A stretch of DNA of 62,718 bases. It comes from Aeromonas veronii bv. veronii. Lineage in GTDB: Bacteria; Pseudomonadota; Gammaproteobacteria; Enterobacterales; Aeromonadaceae. The notes beneath the pieces are model-generated. The model was given only the letters and a program-made list of their open reading frames with translations. It was not told where the DNA came from and did not search any database. Both the position numbers and the translations under genes were made by a program. The stretch's first letter is position 1, and the number at the start of each line of letters is the position of its first letter. The stretch spans positions 1 to 62,718 of the forward strand of contig NZ_CDDK01000048.1 in NCBI RefSeq assembly GCF_000820225.1, in the 5' to 3' direction. Positions 47,943 to 58,668 of this stretch are shown in pieces.

Positions 47943-48887
47943 TCAGGAGGGCTGATCACCCTTGTTACGAGCGCTCTGGGCACCTGGCGGCAAGGGTTTG
48001 CGCGCCATCAACTCCAGCTCCAACAGCGCATAGCGGTGCTCGATAAAGTCATAGACGTTGTTGGATAAGGCCAGCTTGAAGTAGCTGATGGCTTCCTTGC
48101 GGTTGCCTTTGCCCAACTCGAACTTGCCCAGATAGAAGTAGGTTTCACACAGGCGCTCGGCAAGCTCCCGGTTATCCTTCACCCCTTTCACCACGTTGCC
48201 CATCAGCTGGGAAGCGTTGATCTCGCCGGTATAGAGGCGAACCAGATCCCAGTTCCAGGCGTCGTCATCGTACTTGTTGAGACGCTCGCGCATCCGGCTC
48301 ATGGCGGCCGACGGGTCGAGTTTCTGCTCGGCCAGATAGAGCCAGATCACCCGATAGGGGTCTTCCGGCTGCGCCTCGTAGAAACGCTTCATATCGGCCG
48401 CAGCCAGTTCGGGACGGTTGCCGTAATAGAGGGCGATGCCACGGTTGAGATAGGCATAGTCATAGTCCGGCGCCAGTTCGAGGGCGGAATCGAACGCATC
48501 ATAGGCTTCGTCGTAATTCTGCTGCTGTACCAGATAGACGCCGATGAAGTTGTAGGCTTCGGCGAAATCCGGTTTCTCCCGCAGGGCACGGTTGAAATCG
48601 AGCCGCGCGAGGGAACGCAGACCAACCCGATCAAACACCACGGCACGTTCATAGAACAACTCTGCCCGTTGCTCGGTGGTCAGTTCCATTTCACTGAGCA
48701 TCTGCCCGAGTCGGGCGAGCGCCAGCTCACTCTGGTAGGAGACCTGCAGGGGGGTCGCCAACACCAGTGAAGCAGGCTGCGGCTTGGGAACCTTGGGGGT
48801 GTTAACCTGACTGCTACTGCTGCAACCCCACATGGGAAGCAACAACAGGATACCGAGGAGGTATCCAATCCCTTTCCTGACGTTCAA
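47943..48887 (-). CDS. nlpI: Lipoprotein NlpI
   Basis: Outer-membrane TPR lipoprotein that adapts peptidoglycan endopeptidases and the protease Prc. 314 residues (E. coli 294). Signal peptide with lipobox MWGC (Cys22), then TPR-like repeats (ALREKPDFAEAYNFIGVYLVQQQNYDEAYDAFDSALELAPDYDYAYLNRGIALYY). The start appears to be TTG at 48887 with GGAG 6 nt upstream, which should limit expression. pnp, the usual E. coli neighbour, is absent; ubiTUV lie next door, as in E. coli. Confidence 0.9.
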   Translation of the reverse strand: MNVRKGIGYLLGILLLLPMWGCSSSSQVNTPKVPKPQPASLVLATPLQVSYQSELALARLGQMLSEMELTTEQRAELFYERAVVFDRVGLRSLARLDFNRALREKPDFAEAYNFIGVYLVQQQNYDEAYDAFDSALELAPDYDYAYLNRGIALYYGNRPELAAADMKRFYEAQPEDPYRVIWLYLAEQKLDPSAAMSRMRERLNKYDDDAWNWDLVRLYTGEINASQLMGNVVKGVKDNRELAERLCETYFYLGKFELGKGNRKEAISYFKLALSNNVYDFIEHRYALLELELMARKPLPPGAQSARNKGDQPS

Positions 48888-48977
48888 TGAACACTCCGAC
48901 GCTTACGCTTGACCCCGCATATGGTAAAGGTCAACAGCCGCTTTGTCATGTAGCTGTGCCCCTCTACCTCAAATAAA

Positions 48978-49346
48978 TCAGGATTCGACAGGGTATCCGG
49001 CATCGCACCAACCGCGAAACCCGCCGTCGACGCTGATCACCTTGCGATAACCCATCTGTTGCAGGTTGTCCGCCGCCAGAATGGAGCGAAAACCACCACC
49101 ACAATAGAGGTAGAGCTCGGTCTCAAGATCCGGGAACTGGGTCTCGATATCCCGCTCAATCACGCCACGACCCAGGTATCGGGCTCCGGGCAGATGACCC
49201 CTGGCCCACTCGCTCTCTTCCCGCACGTCGATCAGGTGAAACGTGCGCCCTTCATCCTGCCAGCGCTTGATCTGGTGAACATCGGTTTCGGTGATGCGGG
49301 AGCGGATCCCGTCAACCAGCGCCAAAAAACGGGGATTGTGATGCAT
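48978..49346 (-). CDS. Rhodanese-like domain protein
   Basis: Single rhodanese domain of 122 residues. It has the active-site loop YCGGGFRS with the nucleophilic Cys and the conserved DVREESEWARGHLPGA. It has no signal peptide, so it is probably cytoplasmic, moving sulfane sulfur or acting as a signalling variant. CAGGAG precedes the ATG. It sits alone between nlpI and secF; the context does not reveal its partner. Confidence 0.88.
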   Translation of the reverse strand: MHHNPRFLALVDGIRSRITETDVHQIKRWQDEGRTFHLIDVREESEWARGHLPGARYLGRGVIERDIETQFPDLETELYLYCGGGFRSILAADNLQQMGYRKVISVDGGFRGWCDAGYPVES

Positions 49347-49403
49347 GACAAACTCCTGTTGTTTAAATCATGTGCGTCAGCAAACGACACGCAGAGATAA
49401 GAA

Positions 49404-49425
49404 AAGAGCGCCATGAGGCGCTCTT
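49404..49425 (-). terminator. Terminator of the queA-tgt-yajC-secDF operon
   Basis: AAGAGCGCC (49404-49412) and GGCGCTCTT (49417-49425) pair across ATGA. On the minus strand the stem runs into TTTTC. It is 6 nt past the secF stop. Confidence 0.87.
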
Positions 49426-49430
49426 CACTG

Positions 49431-50378
49431 TTACGGCAGGATTTCCTGTTGGTCCGCACCCTCTTTCTCTACCTGGGTGGGCAGCATGTGCTCGCGCTTG
49501 ACGCCGAGGAACATGGCAAACGCACTCGCCACATAGATGGAGGAGTAGGTACCGAACGCCACACCGATCACCATGGCCACGGCAAAACCGTGGATCAGCG
49601 CACCGCCCTTGAGCAGCAGCGCCAGCACCACGATAAAGGTGAGGCCGGAGGTGATGATGGTACGACTCAGGGTCTCGGTCATGGAGAGATCCAGAATGTA
49701 TTCGGTATCCCCTTTACGCACCTTGCGGAAGTTCTCCCGCAAGCGGTCGAAGACCACGATAGTATCGTTCAGGGAGTAACCCACCAGGGTCATCAGCGCC
49801 GCCAGTACGGTCAGGTCGAACTCGTACTGGAAGTAGGCAAAGACACCCAGCGTGATCACCACGTCGTGCACCAGGGAGAGAATCCCCCCCAGCGCCAGAC
49901 GCCATTCGAAACGCACTGCCACGTAGGCCAGGATACAGAGGATGGAGGCCAGCATCGCCAGCGCACCGTCTGTCGCCAGTTCATCACCCACGGAAGGGCC
50001 GACGAACTCGACGCGTTTGAGCACTGCGCCCTCGTCGAGCTGCTTGGCCGCCGCCAGCACTTCGTTACCCTGTTGTTCTACCTTGACCCCCTCTTTCGGG
50101 GTCAGGCGGAACAGCACATCACGGCTGGAGCCAAAGTGTTGCAGGGTTGCCCCTTCAATCTTCTGCTCTTCCAGAGCGTCGTGGATCTTGTCCAGGCTCA
50201 CCGACTGCTGGAACCCCACCTCGATGGTGGTACCACCGGTAAAGTCCAGACCCCAGTTCAGGCCCCGATCAAACAGGAAGAACAGGGCTACCACCATCAG
50301 CACGGAAGAGAAAACCACACCCGGCTTGGCATAGCGCATAAACGGGATCGGTTTTTCAAAATGTAGAATCTGAAACAT
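49431..50378 (-). CDS. secF: Protein translocase subunit SecF
   Basis: RND-type membrane protein that with SecD uses the proton gradient to pull secreted proteins across SecYEG. 315 residues (E. coli 323) with six helices, the conserved GLDFTGGT after helix 1, and YSLNDTIVVFDRLREN in the distal half. I chose ATG 50378 (MFQILHFEKPIPFMRYAKPG); a frame 66 nt longer would overlap secD. The start is 10 nt after the secD stop. Confidence 0.95.
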   Translation of the reverse strand: MFQILHFEKPIPFMRYAKPGVVFSSVLMVVALFFLFDRGLNWGLDFTGGTTIEVGFQQSVSLDKIHDALEEQKIEGATLQHFGSSRDVLFRLTPKEGVKVEQQGNEVLAAAKQLDEGAVLKRVEFVGPSVGDELATDGALAMLASILCILAYVAVRFEWRLALGGILSLVHDVVITLGVFAYFQYEFDLTVLAALMTLVGYSLNDTIVVFDRLRENFRKVRKGDTEYILDLSMTETLSRTIITSGLTFIVVLALLLKGGALIHGFAVAMVIGVAFGTYSSIYVASAFAMFLGVKREHMLPTQVEKEGADQQEILP

Positions 50379-50388
50379 CTCTCTATCC

Positions 50389-52242
50389 TCAGATGGGCAG
50401 CTTGTCGATACGCCGTCCACCCCAAGCCAGGTTGATAATGGCACGGGAAACTGTGATGGCAGTAAACATGGAGGCGGTCAGACCAATGCCCAGCGTCAGG
50501 GCAAAGCCCTTGATGGCGCCGGTGCCGATACCGAACAGGATCACACAGGTGATGAGCGAGGTGACGTTGGAGTCGGCGATGGTCGAGAATGCCCGATCAA
50601 AGCCCAGATGGATGGCTTGCTGAACCCCGCGACCGTTGCGGATCTCTTCACGAATACGTTCGTAGATCAGCACGTTGGCATCCACCGCCATACCCAGCGT
50701 CAGCACGATACCGGCGATGCCTGGCAGGGTCATGGTGGCCCCCGGGATCATCGACATGATACCGACGATCAGCACCAGGTTCATACAGAGCGCCAGATTG
50801 GCAACCCAGCCGAATGCACGGTAGTAGATCCCCATGAACAGCACGATCACCAGCATGGCCCAGCCGATGGCTTCCATACCGCTGTCGATGTTCTGTTGAC
50901 CCAGGCTCGGGCCAATGGTGCGCTCTTCCACGATCTGGATCGGGGCGATCAGGGCACCGGCACGCAGCAGCAGCGCCAGGTTGTGGGCTTCGTTGGCGTT
51001 GTCGATACCTGTGATACGGAACTGGCTGCCAAGACGCGACTGGATGGTGGCGACGTTGATCACCTCCTCCTGCTTGCGGAACTTGCGCTTGCCATCCGGA
51101 CCCGGTTGACCGACCGGCTTGTACTCGATGAAGACGGTCGCCATCCCTTTACCGACGTTATCCTTGGTAAAGTTGGCCATCTTGTTGCCACCCTGGCCAT
51201 CCAGCTTGATGTTGACCTGGGGACGGCTGTACTCGTCGAAACCGGACTGGGCACCCACGATGTGGTCACCGGTCAGGATCACCCGCTTTTGCAGCACCAC
51301 GGGACGACCATTGCGATCGTTGTAGACCTTGGAGCTGGGCGGGACACGGCCATCGGCCGCAGCCTGGATGTCGGCAGTCTCATCGACCATGTGGAATTCC
51401 AGGGTAGCGGTTGCCCCCAGTATCTCCTTGGCGCGAGCAGTATCCTGAATACCGGGCAGTTCAACGACAATGCGCTCGGCGCCTTGCTGTTGTACCAACG
51501 GCTCGGCCACGCCCAGTTCGTTGACCCGGTTACGGATGATGGTGATGTTCTGCTCGAGGGCGTACTTCTTCACTTCCTTGATCTTGGCTTCGCTCAGACC
51601 AGCCAGCAGGATGAACTCATCCCCTTTCTGCTCGGTAGTGAAGGTCAAATCAGGGTTCTGACGACGCAGATGAGAAACGGCGCGTTCCTGATCGGCTTCG
51701 TCACGGAAGATCACCTGCACCTGATCACCGACCCGGCGCACGCCGGAGTAACGGATCTTCTGGGTGCGCAGCTCGGAGCGGAAATCCTGCACCATCTGCT
51801 CTTGCTGCTTGGTCAGTGCTTCGGCCATGTCCACTTCCATCAGGAAGTGCACACCACCGCGCAGATCAAGACCCAGCTTCAGAGGCGCCGCACCGATGGC
51901 TTCGAGCCAGGCGGGAGTGGAAGGTGCCAGGTTGAGTGCGGTAATGAAGTTGTCGCCCAGCTTGTTGGCAACGATATCGCGCGCCTTCAGCTGGTCTTCG
52001 GTGTTCTTGAAACGGATCAGGATAAAACCGTGCTCGAATGCAGCATGTTTGACCGGGATCTTGGCCGCTTCAAGGGTCTCTTTCACCAGATCAAGAGTAT
52101 CTAGCTTGACTTCGGCACCACGGCTGGCAGAAACCTGCAAAGCCGGATCTTCGCCGTAAAGATTGGGGGCTGCATATAGAAAACCGATGGCGATCACCAG
52201 GATCACCATCAGGTATTTCCACAGCGGATAGCGATTCAACAC
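50389..52242 (-). CDS. secD: Protein translocase subunit SecD
   Basis: Larger SecDF subunit: 617 residues (E. coli 615). One N-terminal helix, a large periplasmic P1 domain, then five C-terminal helices. Conserved segments are [36 protein letters not shown] and [17 protein letters not shown]. It lies between yajC (18 nt upstream) and secF. Confidence 0.96.
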   Translation of the reverse strand: MLNRYPLWKYLMVILVIAIGFLYAAPNLYGEDPALQVSASRGAEVKLDTLDLVKETLEAAKIPVKHAAFEHGFILIRFKNTEDQLKARDIVANKLGDNFITALNLAPSTPAWLEAIGAAPLKLGLDLRGGVHFLMEVDMAEALTKQQEQMVQDFRSELRTQKIRYSGVRRVGDQVQVIFRDEADQERAVSHLRRQNPDLTFTTEQKGDEFILLAGLSEAKIKEVKKYALEQNITIIRNRVNELGVAEPLVQQQGAERIVVELPGIQDTARAKEILGATATLEFHMVDETADIQAAADGRVPPSSKVYNDRNGRPVVLQKRVILTGDHIVGAQSGFDEYSRPQVNIKLDGQGGNKMANFTKDNVGKGMATVFIEYKPVGQPGPDGKRKFRKQEEVINVATIQSRLGSQFRITGIDNANEAHNLALLLRAGALIAPIQIVEERTIGPSLGQQNIDSGMEAIGWAMLVIVLFMGIYYRAFGWVANLALCMNLVLIVGIMSMIPGATMTLPGIAGIVLTLGMAVDANVLIYERIREEIRNGRGVQQAIHLGFDRAFSTIADSNVTSLITCVILFGIGTGAIKGFALTLGIGLTASMFTAITVSRAIINLAWGGRRIDKLPI

Positions 52243-52260
52243 GCTGTGCTCCTTGGGAGA

Positions 52261-52596
52261 TTAAAGGGACTGGATAGAACCCTTGGGCAGAACGGCAGAG
52301 ACGAAGTCCTTTTTGATGGTGACTTGAGTCTGGTCGTTCAGGGCGATCACCAGGTAATCGCTGTCTGCAGCCACTTTGGCAATTTTGCCAACCAGGCCAC
52401 CGGAAGTGAGCACTTCATCACCCTTGGACAAGGAGCTCATCAGATTGCGGTGATCCTTGGCACGTTTGGCCTGGGGACGATAGATCATGAAGTAGAAGAT
52501 CAGGCCGAATACGGCCAGCATGATGATCATTTCCATACCACCACCCTGTGCACCCGGTGCTGCGCCTTCTGCATACGCCTTGGAGATAATGCTCAT
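52261..52596 (-). CDS. yajC: Preprotein translocase subunit YajC
   Basis: Small single-helix inner membrane protein that joins the SecDF-YajC complex. 111 residues (E. coli 110), with the helix near 20-40 (MEMIIMLAVFGLIFYFMIYRPQAKR) and a soluble C-terminal domain (GDEVLTSGGLVGKIAKV). It precedes secD by 18 nt and follows tgt by about 52 nt. Confidence 0.95.
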   Translation of the reverse strand: MSIISKAYAEGAAPGAQGGGMEMIIMLAVFGLIFYFMIYRPQAKRAKDHRNLMSSLSKGDEVLTSGGLVGKIAKVAADSDYLVIALNDQTQVTIKKDFVSAVLPKGSIQSL

Positions 52597-52648
52597 TTAA
52601 CAACCTCTTATTGATGTAGATTTAAAAAAACAAAATTATATGTTGTTG

Positions 52649-53833
<1,185 letters not shown>

Positions 53834-53859
53834 TCACGGCCCGGTAAATAAGCTGAAGC

Positions 53860-54912
53860 TTATGCTTCAACCTGGCGACGGGTGACGAACATGGCGTCCC
53901 CGTAGCTGAAGAAACGGTACTGACCGGCCACAGCTGCCTGATAGGCCGCCATCACGTTGTCGTAACCGGCGAAGGCGCTGACCAGCATGATCAGGGTCGA
54001 CTCCGGCAGATGGAAGTTGGTGACCATGGCATCGACAATCTGGAACTGGTAGCCAGGGAAGATGAAGATATCGGTGTCACTAAAGAAGGGCGCCAGCGGT
54101 TTGCCCTGTGCCAGGGTGACCTTGGCCGCGCTCTCCAGCGAACGGACCGACGTGGTCCCCACCGCGATCACCCGGCCACCACGGGCACGGGTGGCCGCGA
54201 TGGCATCTACCACCTCTTGCGGCACTTCCGCATACTCGGAGTGCATATGGTGATCTTCAATCTTATCTACCCGCACCGGCTGGAAGGTCCCCGCCCCTAC
54301 ATGCAGGGTGACGAAGGCCGTTTCAACCCCTTTGGCCCGAATTTTCTCAAGCAGCGGCTCATCAAAGTGCAGACCGGCGGTCGGCGCCGCGACGGCGCCC
54401 GGCTTTTGATTGTAAACGGTCTGGTAGCGCTCCTTGTCGGCATCCTCGTCGGGACGGTCGATATAGGGGGGCAGCGGCATGTGGCCGATGGCCTCCAAAA
54501 TCTCCAGCACCGGACGCGGGTCGAGGAAGTGGATCTCGAACAGGGCGTCGTGGCGGGCGCGCATCTCGGCTTCAACACCACCATCCATGATCATCCGGGT
54601 GCCGGGCTTGGGCGCCTTGGAGGCACGGACATGGGCCAGCACGCTGTGCTCGTCCAGAATGCGCTCGACCAGTATCTCCAGCTTGCCGCCGCTGGCCTTC
54701 TGGCCAAACATGCGCGCCGGAATGACACGGGTGTTATTGAATACCAGCAGGTCACCCGGATTGAGCTGATCCAGCACATCCACAAATTGACCGTGGCGCA
54801 GGGCGCCAGTCTGACCATCGAGCTGCAACAGGCGGCTGGCGGTACGCTCTGCCATCGGATAGCGGGCAATCAGCTCGTCTGGCAGATCAAAATGAAAATC
54901 GGATACTTGCAT
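53860..54912 (-). CDS. queA: S-adenosylmethionine:tRNA ribosyltransferase-isomerase
   Basis: Converts tRNA-bound preQ1 to epoxyqueuosine using the ribosyl group of SAM. 350 residues (E. coli 356). Conserved segments include [40 protein letters not shown] and [19 protein letters not shown] precedes the ATG. First gene of the queA-tgt-yajC-secDF operon. Confidence 0.95.
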   Translation of the reverse strand: MQVSDFHFDLPDELIARYPMAERTASRLLQLDGQTGALRHGQFVDVLDQLNPGDLLVFNNTRVIPARMFGQKASGGKLEILVERILDEHSVLAHVRASKAPKPGTRMIMDGGVEAEMRARHDALFEIHFLDPRPVLEILEAIGHMPLPPYIDRPDEDADKERYQTVYNQKPGAVAAPTAGLHFDEPLLEKIRAKGVETAFVTLHVGAGTFQPVRVDKIEDHHMHSEYAEVPQEVVDAIAATRARGGRVIAVGTTSVRSLESAAKVTLAQGKPLAPFFSDTDIFIFPGYQFQIVDAMVTNFHLPESTLIMLVSAFAGYDNVMAAYQAAVAGQYRFFSYGDAMFVTRRQVEA

Positions 54913-55124
54913 CTTTCACCTCGGGGGGAATCGGCGGCTAGTCTAGTTATCCCCATCTTCCAAGGCAACCCAAAAGACCAAAAACCCAAGAGAGACAAGG
55001 GGTAGCGAGCAATATTGAGACACACCTCCGGTTAATGATTCTTTAATGTTCTGTATTGACCCTGATCATGTTTTGCCAATGGGCGCTGGGCTAGGGTGAA
55101 AGCAGATACACAAGGAGGCCCACC

Positions 55125-55571
55125 ATGATGACCCTATCCGAGATCATGACCGAACACCCCTTCACTCTGGGTCCGTCAAACAGTGTAAAACAAGCGATGG
55201 ACCTGATGCAGCAGGAGCGGATCCGCCACATTCCCATCGTCGACGAGCAGCACCACCTGCTGGGGTTGGTAACCCTCACCGATATCCTGGCCACCCGGGA
55301 ATCCAAGCTGCTGCTCATCAGCCCGGAGCGGGAAGCCGAATTTACCGACAGCGTGCAACTCGACGAGATCATGACACGGCAAGTGGCGAGCGTAGATCCT
55401 CACGCCGGCATCAAGGAGGCGGCACTTTACCTGCAGCGGCACAGATATGGCTGCCTGCCGGTACTCAAAGGACGCAAGCTGATCGGCATTGTCACCGAGT
55501 CGGACTTCATTGCCGTGGCCATCAACCTGCTGGAATTGATGGAAGAGCAGGAACCACCTACCGACTTTTGA
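55125..55571 (+). CDS. CBS-pair protein
   Basis: 148 residues made of two CBS domains (about 5-60 and 80-140: MTEHPFTLGPSNSVKQAMDLMQQERIRHIPIVD and MTRQVASVDPHAGIKEAALYLQRHRYGCLPVL) with no attached enzyme or channel. Such stand-alone Bateman modules often bind adenine nucleotides and act on a partner protein. AAGGAGG precedes two consecutive ATGs; either could be used. It is monocistronic by context. Target unknown. Confidence 0.88.
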   Translation: MMTLSEIMTEHPFTLGPSNSVKQAMDLMQQERIRHIPIVDEQHHLLGLVTLTDILATRESKLLLISPEREAEFTDSVQLDEIMTRQVASVDPHAGIKEAALYLQRHRYGCLPVLKGRKLIGIVTESDFIAVAINLLELMEEQEPPTDF

Positions 55572-55581
55572 CAGATCTAGC

Positions 55582-55596
55582 TGTAATTAAATTACA
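55582..55596. promoter_or_regulatory. TGTAATT-A-AATTACA palindrome, possible operator
   Basis: A perfect 7-bp inverted repeat around one central base, 10 nt past the CBS stop and about 80 nt upstream of the candidate sRNA promoter. It has the form of a dimeric regulator site. The regulator is unknown. Confidence 0.4.
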
Positions 55597-55674
55597 ATAA
55601 AAGCGTTTTCAGCCGTCAAAATAAGCTGAAATGATGAAACACTTTCATTTTGATTGAAAAATTACACCAAATAC

Positions 55675-55703
55675 TTGCCTTGTGATCTGCGTCACACTAT
55701 CAT
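55675..55703 (+). promoter_or_regulatory. σ70-type promoter with a perfect CRP palindrome in the spacer
   Basis: TTGCCT (55675-55680) and TATCAT (55698-55703) are spaced by exactly 17 bp. The spacer contains TGTGA-N6-TCACA (55681-55696), a full match to the CRP core. Bound CRP-cAMP would lie over the promoter and should repress it. The start point would be near 55710. Confidence 0.6.
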
Positions 55704-55709
55704 CCCTCT

Positions 55710-55882
55710 CATGCAATAGTTGCCGAGGGGGAGACGAGGGATTGTGCACCCATTATCTTCCTCTCATATGTCTGCAAGTTTGCACACCCCGTAGTTAGTC
55801 TTTGCTGTAAAGCATTTGTTTATATAGCCATTCCTTGTTTGATGACCCGGCCCTGTCGTTGCGATAGCGCCGGGATTTTTTT
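55710..55882 (+). ncRNA. Candidate CRP-repressed small RNA
   Basis: Defined by a promoter upstream (55675-55703) and a strong orphan terminator (55846-55882) with no open reading frame between them that has an SD. The predicted transcript is about 170 nt. The interior includes a TGCAA-N2-TTGCA hairpin and T/C-rich single-stranded stretches, and the 3' end has a T run suited to Hfq. It resembles Spot 42 in regulatory logic (CRP over the promoter) but not in sequence as I recall it. Transcription is not shown. Confidence 0.45.
55846..55882 (+). terminator. Orphan Rho-independent terminator
   Basis: CCCGGC (55846-55851) and CTGTCG (55853-55858) pair with CGATAG (55862-55867, one G-U) and GCCGGG (55869-55874) around a TTG loop, with a single C/C mismatch. 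It is followed by A and seven Ts. It ends about 310 nt past the CBS stop and starts over 400 nt before ahpC. Confidence 0.85.
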
Positions 55883-56260
55883 ATCTGCGCCTTTCTGCCT
55901 CCCCTTGCTAGCACATCCCCATCGCTGCAAGCAGCTGCCTCAACCTCCTGCGCCACCTGTTTGCACCACCGTTATCTCATCGCGTCATCGTGGCTCTGCA
56001 CACCTCTTCCCATGCCTTGAAAAGGCGATGTAGCGCACAGATATTGAATCACGACAAGGAGTTATCTCAGTAGGCTAGAGATATTCATGTTAGGTACAGC
56101 CATAGTGAGCTATCTAATAAGTAGATTTAAGCGATTCAAAATTGCGGCTTTTATCGATTAACTGAAGCCCCTATGATGAATCCATCGAAAGTTAAGCGCC
56201 TCGTCTGGCAAGACTCTTCAACACCAGACCGGCATATGTACATCACTAAGGAGCAATTAC

Positions 56261-56827
56261 ATGTCTACCTACATCAACACTGAAATCAAGCCGTTCAATG
56301 CTACCGCCTACCACAATGGCAAATTCGTTCAGGTGTCTGACGCTGACCTGAAAGGCAAGTGGTCCGTGGTCTTCTTCTACCCGGCTGACTTCACCTTCGT
56401 TTGCCCGACCGAGCTGGGCGACCTGGCTGACAACTACGCTGAATTCCAGAAGCTGGGCGTTGAGATCTACTCTGTCTCTACCGATACCCACTTCACTCAC
56501 AAAGCATGGCACGACACTTCTGACACCATTCAGAAGATCCAGTACCCGATGATTGGTGACCCGACTGGTACCATCACCCGCAACTTCGGCGTGATGATCG
56601 AAGAAGCTGGTCTGGCTGACCGCGGTACCTTCGTGATTGACCCGCAGGGCATCATCCAGATCGTCGAGATCAACGCTGGTGGCATCGGTCGTGACGCACT
56701 GGAACTGCTGCGCAAAGTCAAAGCAGCCCAGTACGTTGCCTCCCACCCGGGTGAAGTGTGCCCGGCTAAATGGAAAGAAGGCGAAGCCACTCTGGCCCCG
56801 TCCCTGGACCTGGTAGGCAAGATCTAA
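56261..56827 (+). CDS. ahpC: Alkyl hydroperoxide reductase subunit C (peroxiredoxin)
   Basis: Typical 2-Cys peroxiredoxin that reduces H2O2 and organic peroxides, and is recycled by AhpF. 188 residues (E. coli 187). Peroxidatic Cys48 (FTFVCPTE) and resolving Cys167 (GEVCPAKW) are present. AAGGAG precedes the ATG. Codon choice looks strongly biased (CTG, GGT, ACC), as for highly expressed genes. A hairpin separates it from ahpF. Confidence 0.97.
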   Translation: MSTYINTEIKPFNATAYHNGKFVQVSDADLKGKWSVVFFYPADFTFVCPTELGDLADNYAEFQKLGVEIYSVSTDTHFTHKAWHDTSDTIQKIQYPMIGDPTGTITRNFGVMIEEAGLADRGTFVIDPQGIIQIVEINAGGIGRDALELLRKVKAAQYVASHPGEVCPAKWKEGEATLAPSLDLVGKI

Positions 56828-56843
56828 GCCTCCCGCTTCCAAG

Positions 56844-56865
56844 ACCGGCCCGCATAAGGGCCGGT
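56844..56865 (+). terminator. Terminator-like hairpin between ahpC and ahpF
   Basis: ACCGGCCC (56844-56851) and GGGCCGGT (56858-56865) pair over a 6-nt loop, followed by TTTGTTT. It probably ends most ahpC transcripts and lets a fraction read through to ahpF, giving more AhpC than AhpF. Confidence 0.7.
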
Positions 56866-56951
56866 TTTGTTTCCGGCCCCAAGCAAAGGCGCCGGTCTGC
56901 TTTCCGGCTTACATCTCACGCCGACCCGCAATCACAAGAAGGAATTCGAAG

Positions 56952-58532
56952 ATGTTGGATACCAACCTCAAACAACAGCTGAACACCTATCTGCAGTACA
57001 TCGTCAATCCCATCGAGATCAGCGTGTCCGGCAACGACAGCGACAAATCTGCAGAGCTGCTGGCACTGGCCAGCGAGATCGCCGAGATGTCCCCCAAGAT
57101 CACCCAGACCTCTGGCACTGCCGCTCGCAAGCCTTCCATGAGTGTCGCGCCGCAGGGCCAAGCCCCGCGCGTTCACTTTGCCGGCATCCCCATGGGTCAT
57201 GAATTTACCTCTCTGGTGCTCGCCCTGCTGCAAAGCGGCGGCCACCCCTCCAAGGCCGATGCGGCTGTGCAGGAGCAGATCCGCAATCTCAAGGGTGAGT
57301 TCCACTTCGAGACCTATATCTCCCTCTCCTGCCACAACTGCCCGGACGTAGTACAGGCCCTCAACCTGATGGCGACCCTGAACCCCGGCATCACTCACAC
57401 CATGATCGACGGCGCCCTGTTCCAGGAAGAGGTCGCCGAGCGTCAAATCATGGCGGTACCGAATGTCTACCTGAACGGGCAACCGTTCAGCCAGGGCCGT
57501 ATTTCGCTCGAAGAGATCGTCGCCAAACTCGACACCGGCGCCGCAGAGCGCAAAGCTGCCGAGCTGAATCAGAAAGCTCCCTACGACGTACTGGTGGTGG
57601 GCGGTGGCCCGGCCGGCGCCGCAGCGGCCATCTATGCCGCTCGTAAAGGCATTCGCACCGCCATCGTTGCCGAGCGTTTCGGTGGTCAGGTGATGGACAC
57701 CGTCGGCATCGAGAACTTTATCTCAGTGCCCTACACCGAAGGCCCCAAGCTGGCCGCCAGCCTGGAGCAGCACGTCAAAGAGTACGGCGTGGAAGTGATC
57801 ACCGAGCAGCGCGCCGCCGCCATCAGCAAAGATGGATATGTGAACGTGGATCTCGCCTCTGGCGCCACCTTGAAGAGCCGCGCCGTGATTCTGGCTACCG
57901 GTGCCCGCTGGCGTGATCTGAACGTACCGGGCGAGCTTGAGTACCGTACCAAGGGCGTGGCCTACTGCCCGCACTGCGATGGCCCCTTCTTCAAGGGCAA
58001 GCGAGTAGCTGTGATCGGAGGCGGTAACTCCGGCATCGAGGCAGCGATCGACTTGGCTGGAATCGTCGAGCATGTGACTGTGGTGGAGTTCGCCGACACC
58101 CTGCGTGCCGATGAAGTGCTGCAGAAGAAGGCTCGCTCCATGGGCAATATCGACATCATCATGAGCGCGCGCACCACCGAAGTGATCGGTGATGGCAGCA
58201 AGGTGGTCGGTATGGACTACGAAGATCGCACCACAGGTGAGATCAAACACCTGGCGGTGGCGGGTATCTTCGTCCAGATCGGCCTGGTACCGAACACCGA
58301 GTTCCTGAAAGGGAGCGAGATTGCCCTGACCCGCTTTGGCGAGATCGAGATCGATACCAAGGGCGCGACCTCCCTGCCCGGCGTCTACGCCGCAGGGGAT
58401 GCCACCACGGTACCGTTCAAGCAGATCATCATCTCCATGGGTGCTGGCGCCACCGCCGCACTGGGTGCGTTTGATTACCTCATCCGCAACCCGGCTCCTG
58501 AAGCGACCCAGGCTGATGCTGTGACCGCCTGA
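56952..58532 (+). CDS. ahpF: Alkyl hydroperoxide reductase subunit F
   Basis: Flavoprotein disulfide reductase that uses NADH to reduce AhpC. 526 residues (E. coli 521). The N-terminal double-thioredoxin domain has Cys127-Cys130 (SCHNC). Two Rossmann domains carry FAD ([19 protein letters not shown]) and NADH ([17 protein letters not shown]). The redox-active Cys339-Cys342 (CPHC) is present, and the C-terminal FAD motif [15 protein letters not shown] is clear. It follows ahpC with a 124-nt gap. Confidence 0.96.
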   Translation: MLDTNLKQQLNTYLQYIVNPIEISVSGNDSDKSAELLALASEIAEMSPKITQTSGTAARKPSMSVAPQGQAPRVHFAGIPMGHEFTSLVLALLQSGGHPSKADAAVQEQIRNLKGEFHFETYISLSCHNCPDVVQALNLMATLNPGITHTMIDGALFQEEVAERQIMAVPNVYLNGQPFSQGRISLEEIVAKLDTGAAERKAAELNQKAPYDVLVVGGGPAGAAAAIYAARKGIRTAIVAERFGGQVMDTVGIENFISVPYTEGPKLAASLEQHVKEYGVEVITEQRAAAISKDGYVNVDLASGATLKSRAVILATGARWRDLNVPGELEYRTKGVAYCPHCDGPFFKGKRVAVIGGGNSGIEAAIDLAGIVEHVTVVEFADTLRADEVLQKKARSMGNIDIIMSARTTEVIGDGSKVVGMDYEDRTTGEIKHLAVAGIFVQIGLVPNTEFLKGSEIALTRFGEIEIDTKGATSLPGVYAAGDATTVPFKQIIISMGAGATAALGAFDYLIRNPAPEATQADAVTA

Positions 58533-58547
58533 TAAACCCAGCGCAAC

Positions 58548-58592
58548 AAAAAGCCGACGCCCGATGAAGTAAACACGAGCGTCGGCTTTTTT
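58548..58592 (+). terminator. Terminator downstream of ahpF
   Basis: AAAAAGCCGACGC (58548-58560) and GCGTCGGCTTTTTT (58579-58592) form a long GC stem over an 18-nt loop, ending in a T run. Confidence 0.87.
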
Positions 58593-58616
58593 ATATCTGC
58601 ATCGATGCGCAATAAA

Positions 58617-58640
58617 AACCCCGCAGCAAATGGCGGGGTT
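58617..58640 (-). terminator. Terminator downstream of the SIMPL-domain gene
   Basis: AACCCCGC (58617-58624) and GCGGGGTT (58633-58640) pair. On the minus strand the stem runs into TTTTTATT. It is 28 nt past the gene's stop. Confidence 0.85.
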
Positions 58641-58668
58641 GTTCATGACTGGACTTAAACGACGGGCA

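Larger units (their letters stand above)
55572..56260. other. 689-bp intergenic region between the CBS gene and ahpC
   Basis: AT-richer than its surroundings. It holds a TGTAATT/AATTACA palindrome, a promoter with a CRP palindrome in its spacer, an orphan terminator at 55846-55882 and, after that, the ahpC upstream region. A TATGAT hexamer at 56172-56177 could be an ahpC -10. I see no credible protein-coding gene inside; an open frame at 55839-56033 runs through the terminator and has no SD. Confidence 0.7.

Noticed and set aside
55839..56033. 64-codon frame between the CBS gene and ahpC
   Set aside because: It starts just before and reads through the strong terminator, has no SD, and its translation is Pro/Cys/His-rich without any motif.
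56102..56113. ATAGTGAGCTAT upstream of ahpC as an OxyR site
   Set aside because: OxyR elements need ATAG-N7-CTAT repeated with about one-turn spacing. Here only one pair exists, with a 4-nt spacer. OxyR control of ahpC may exist but is not supported by this motif.
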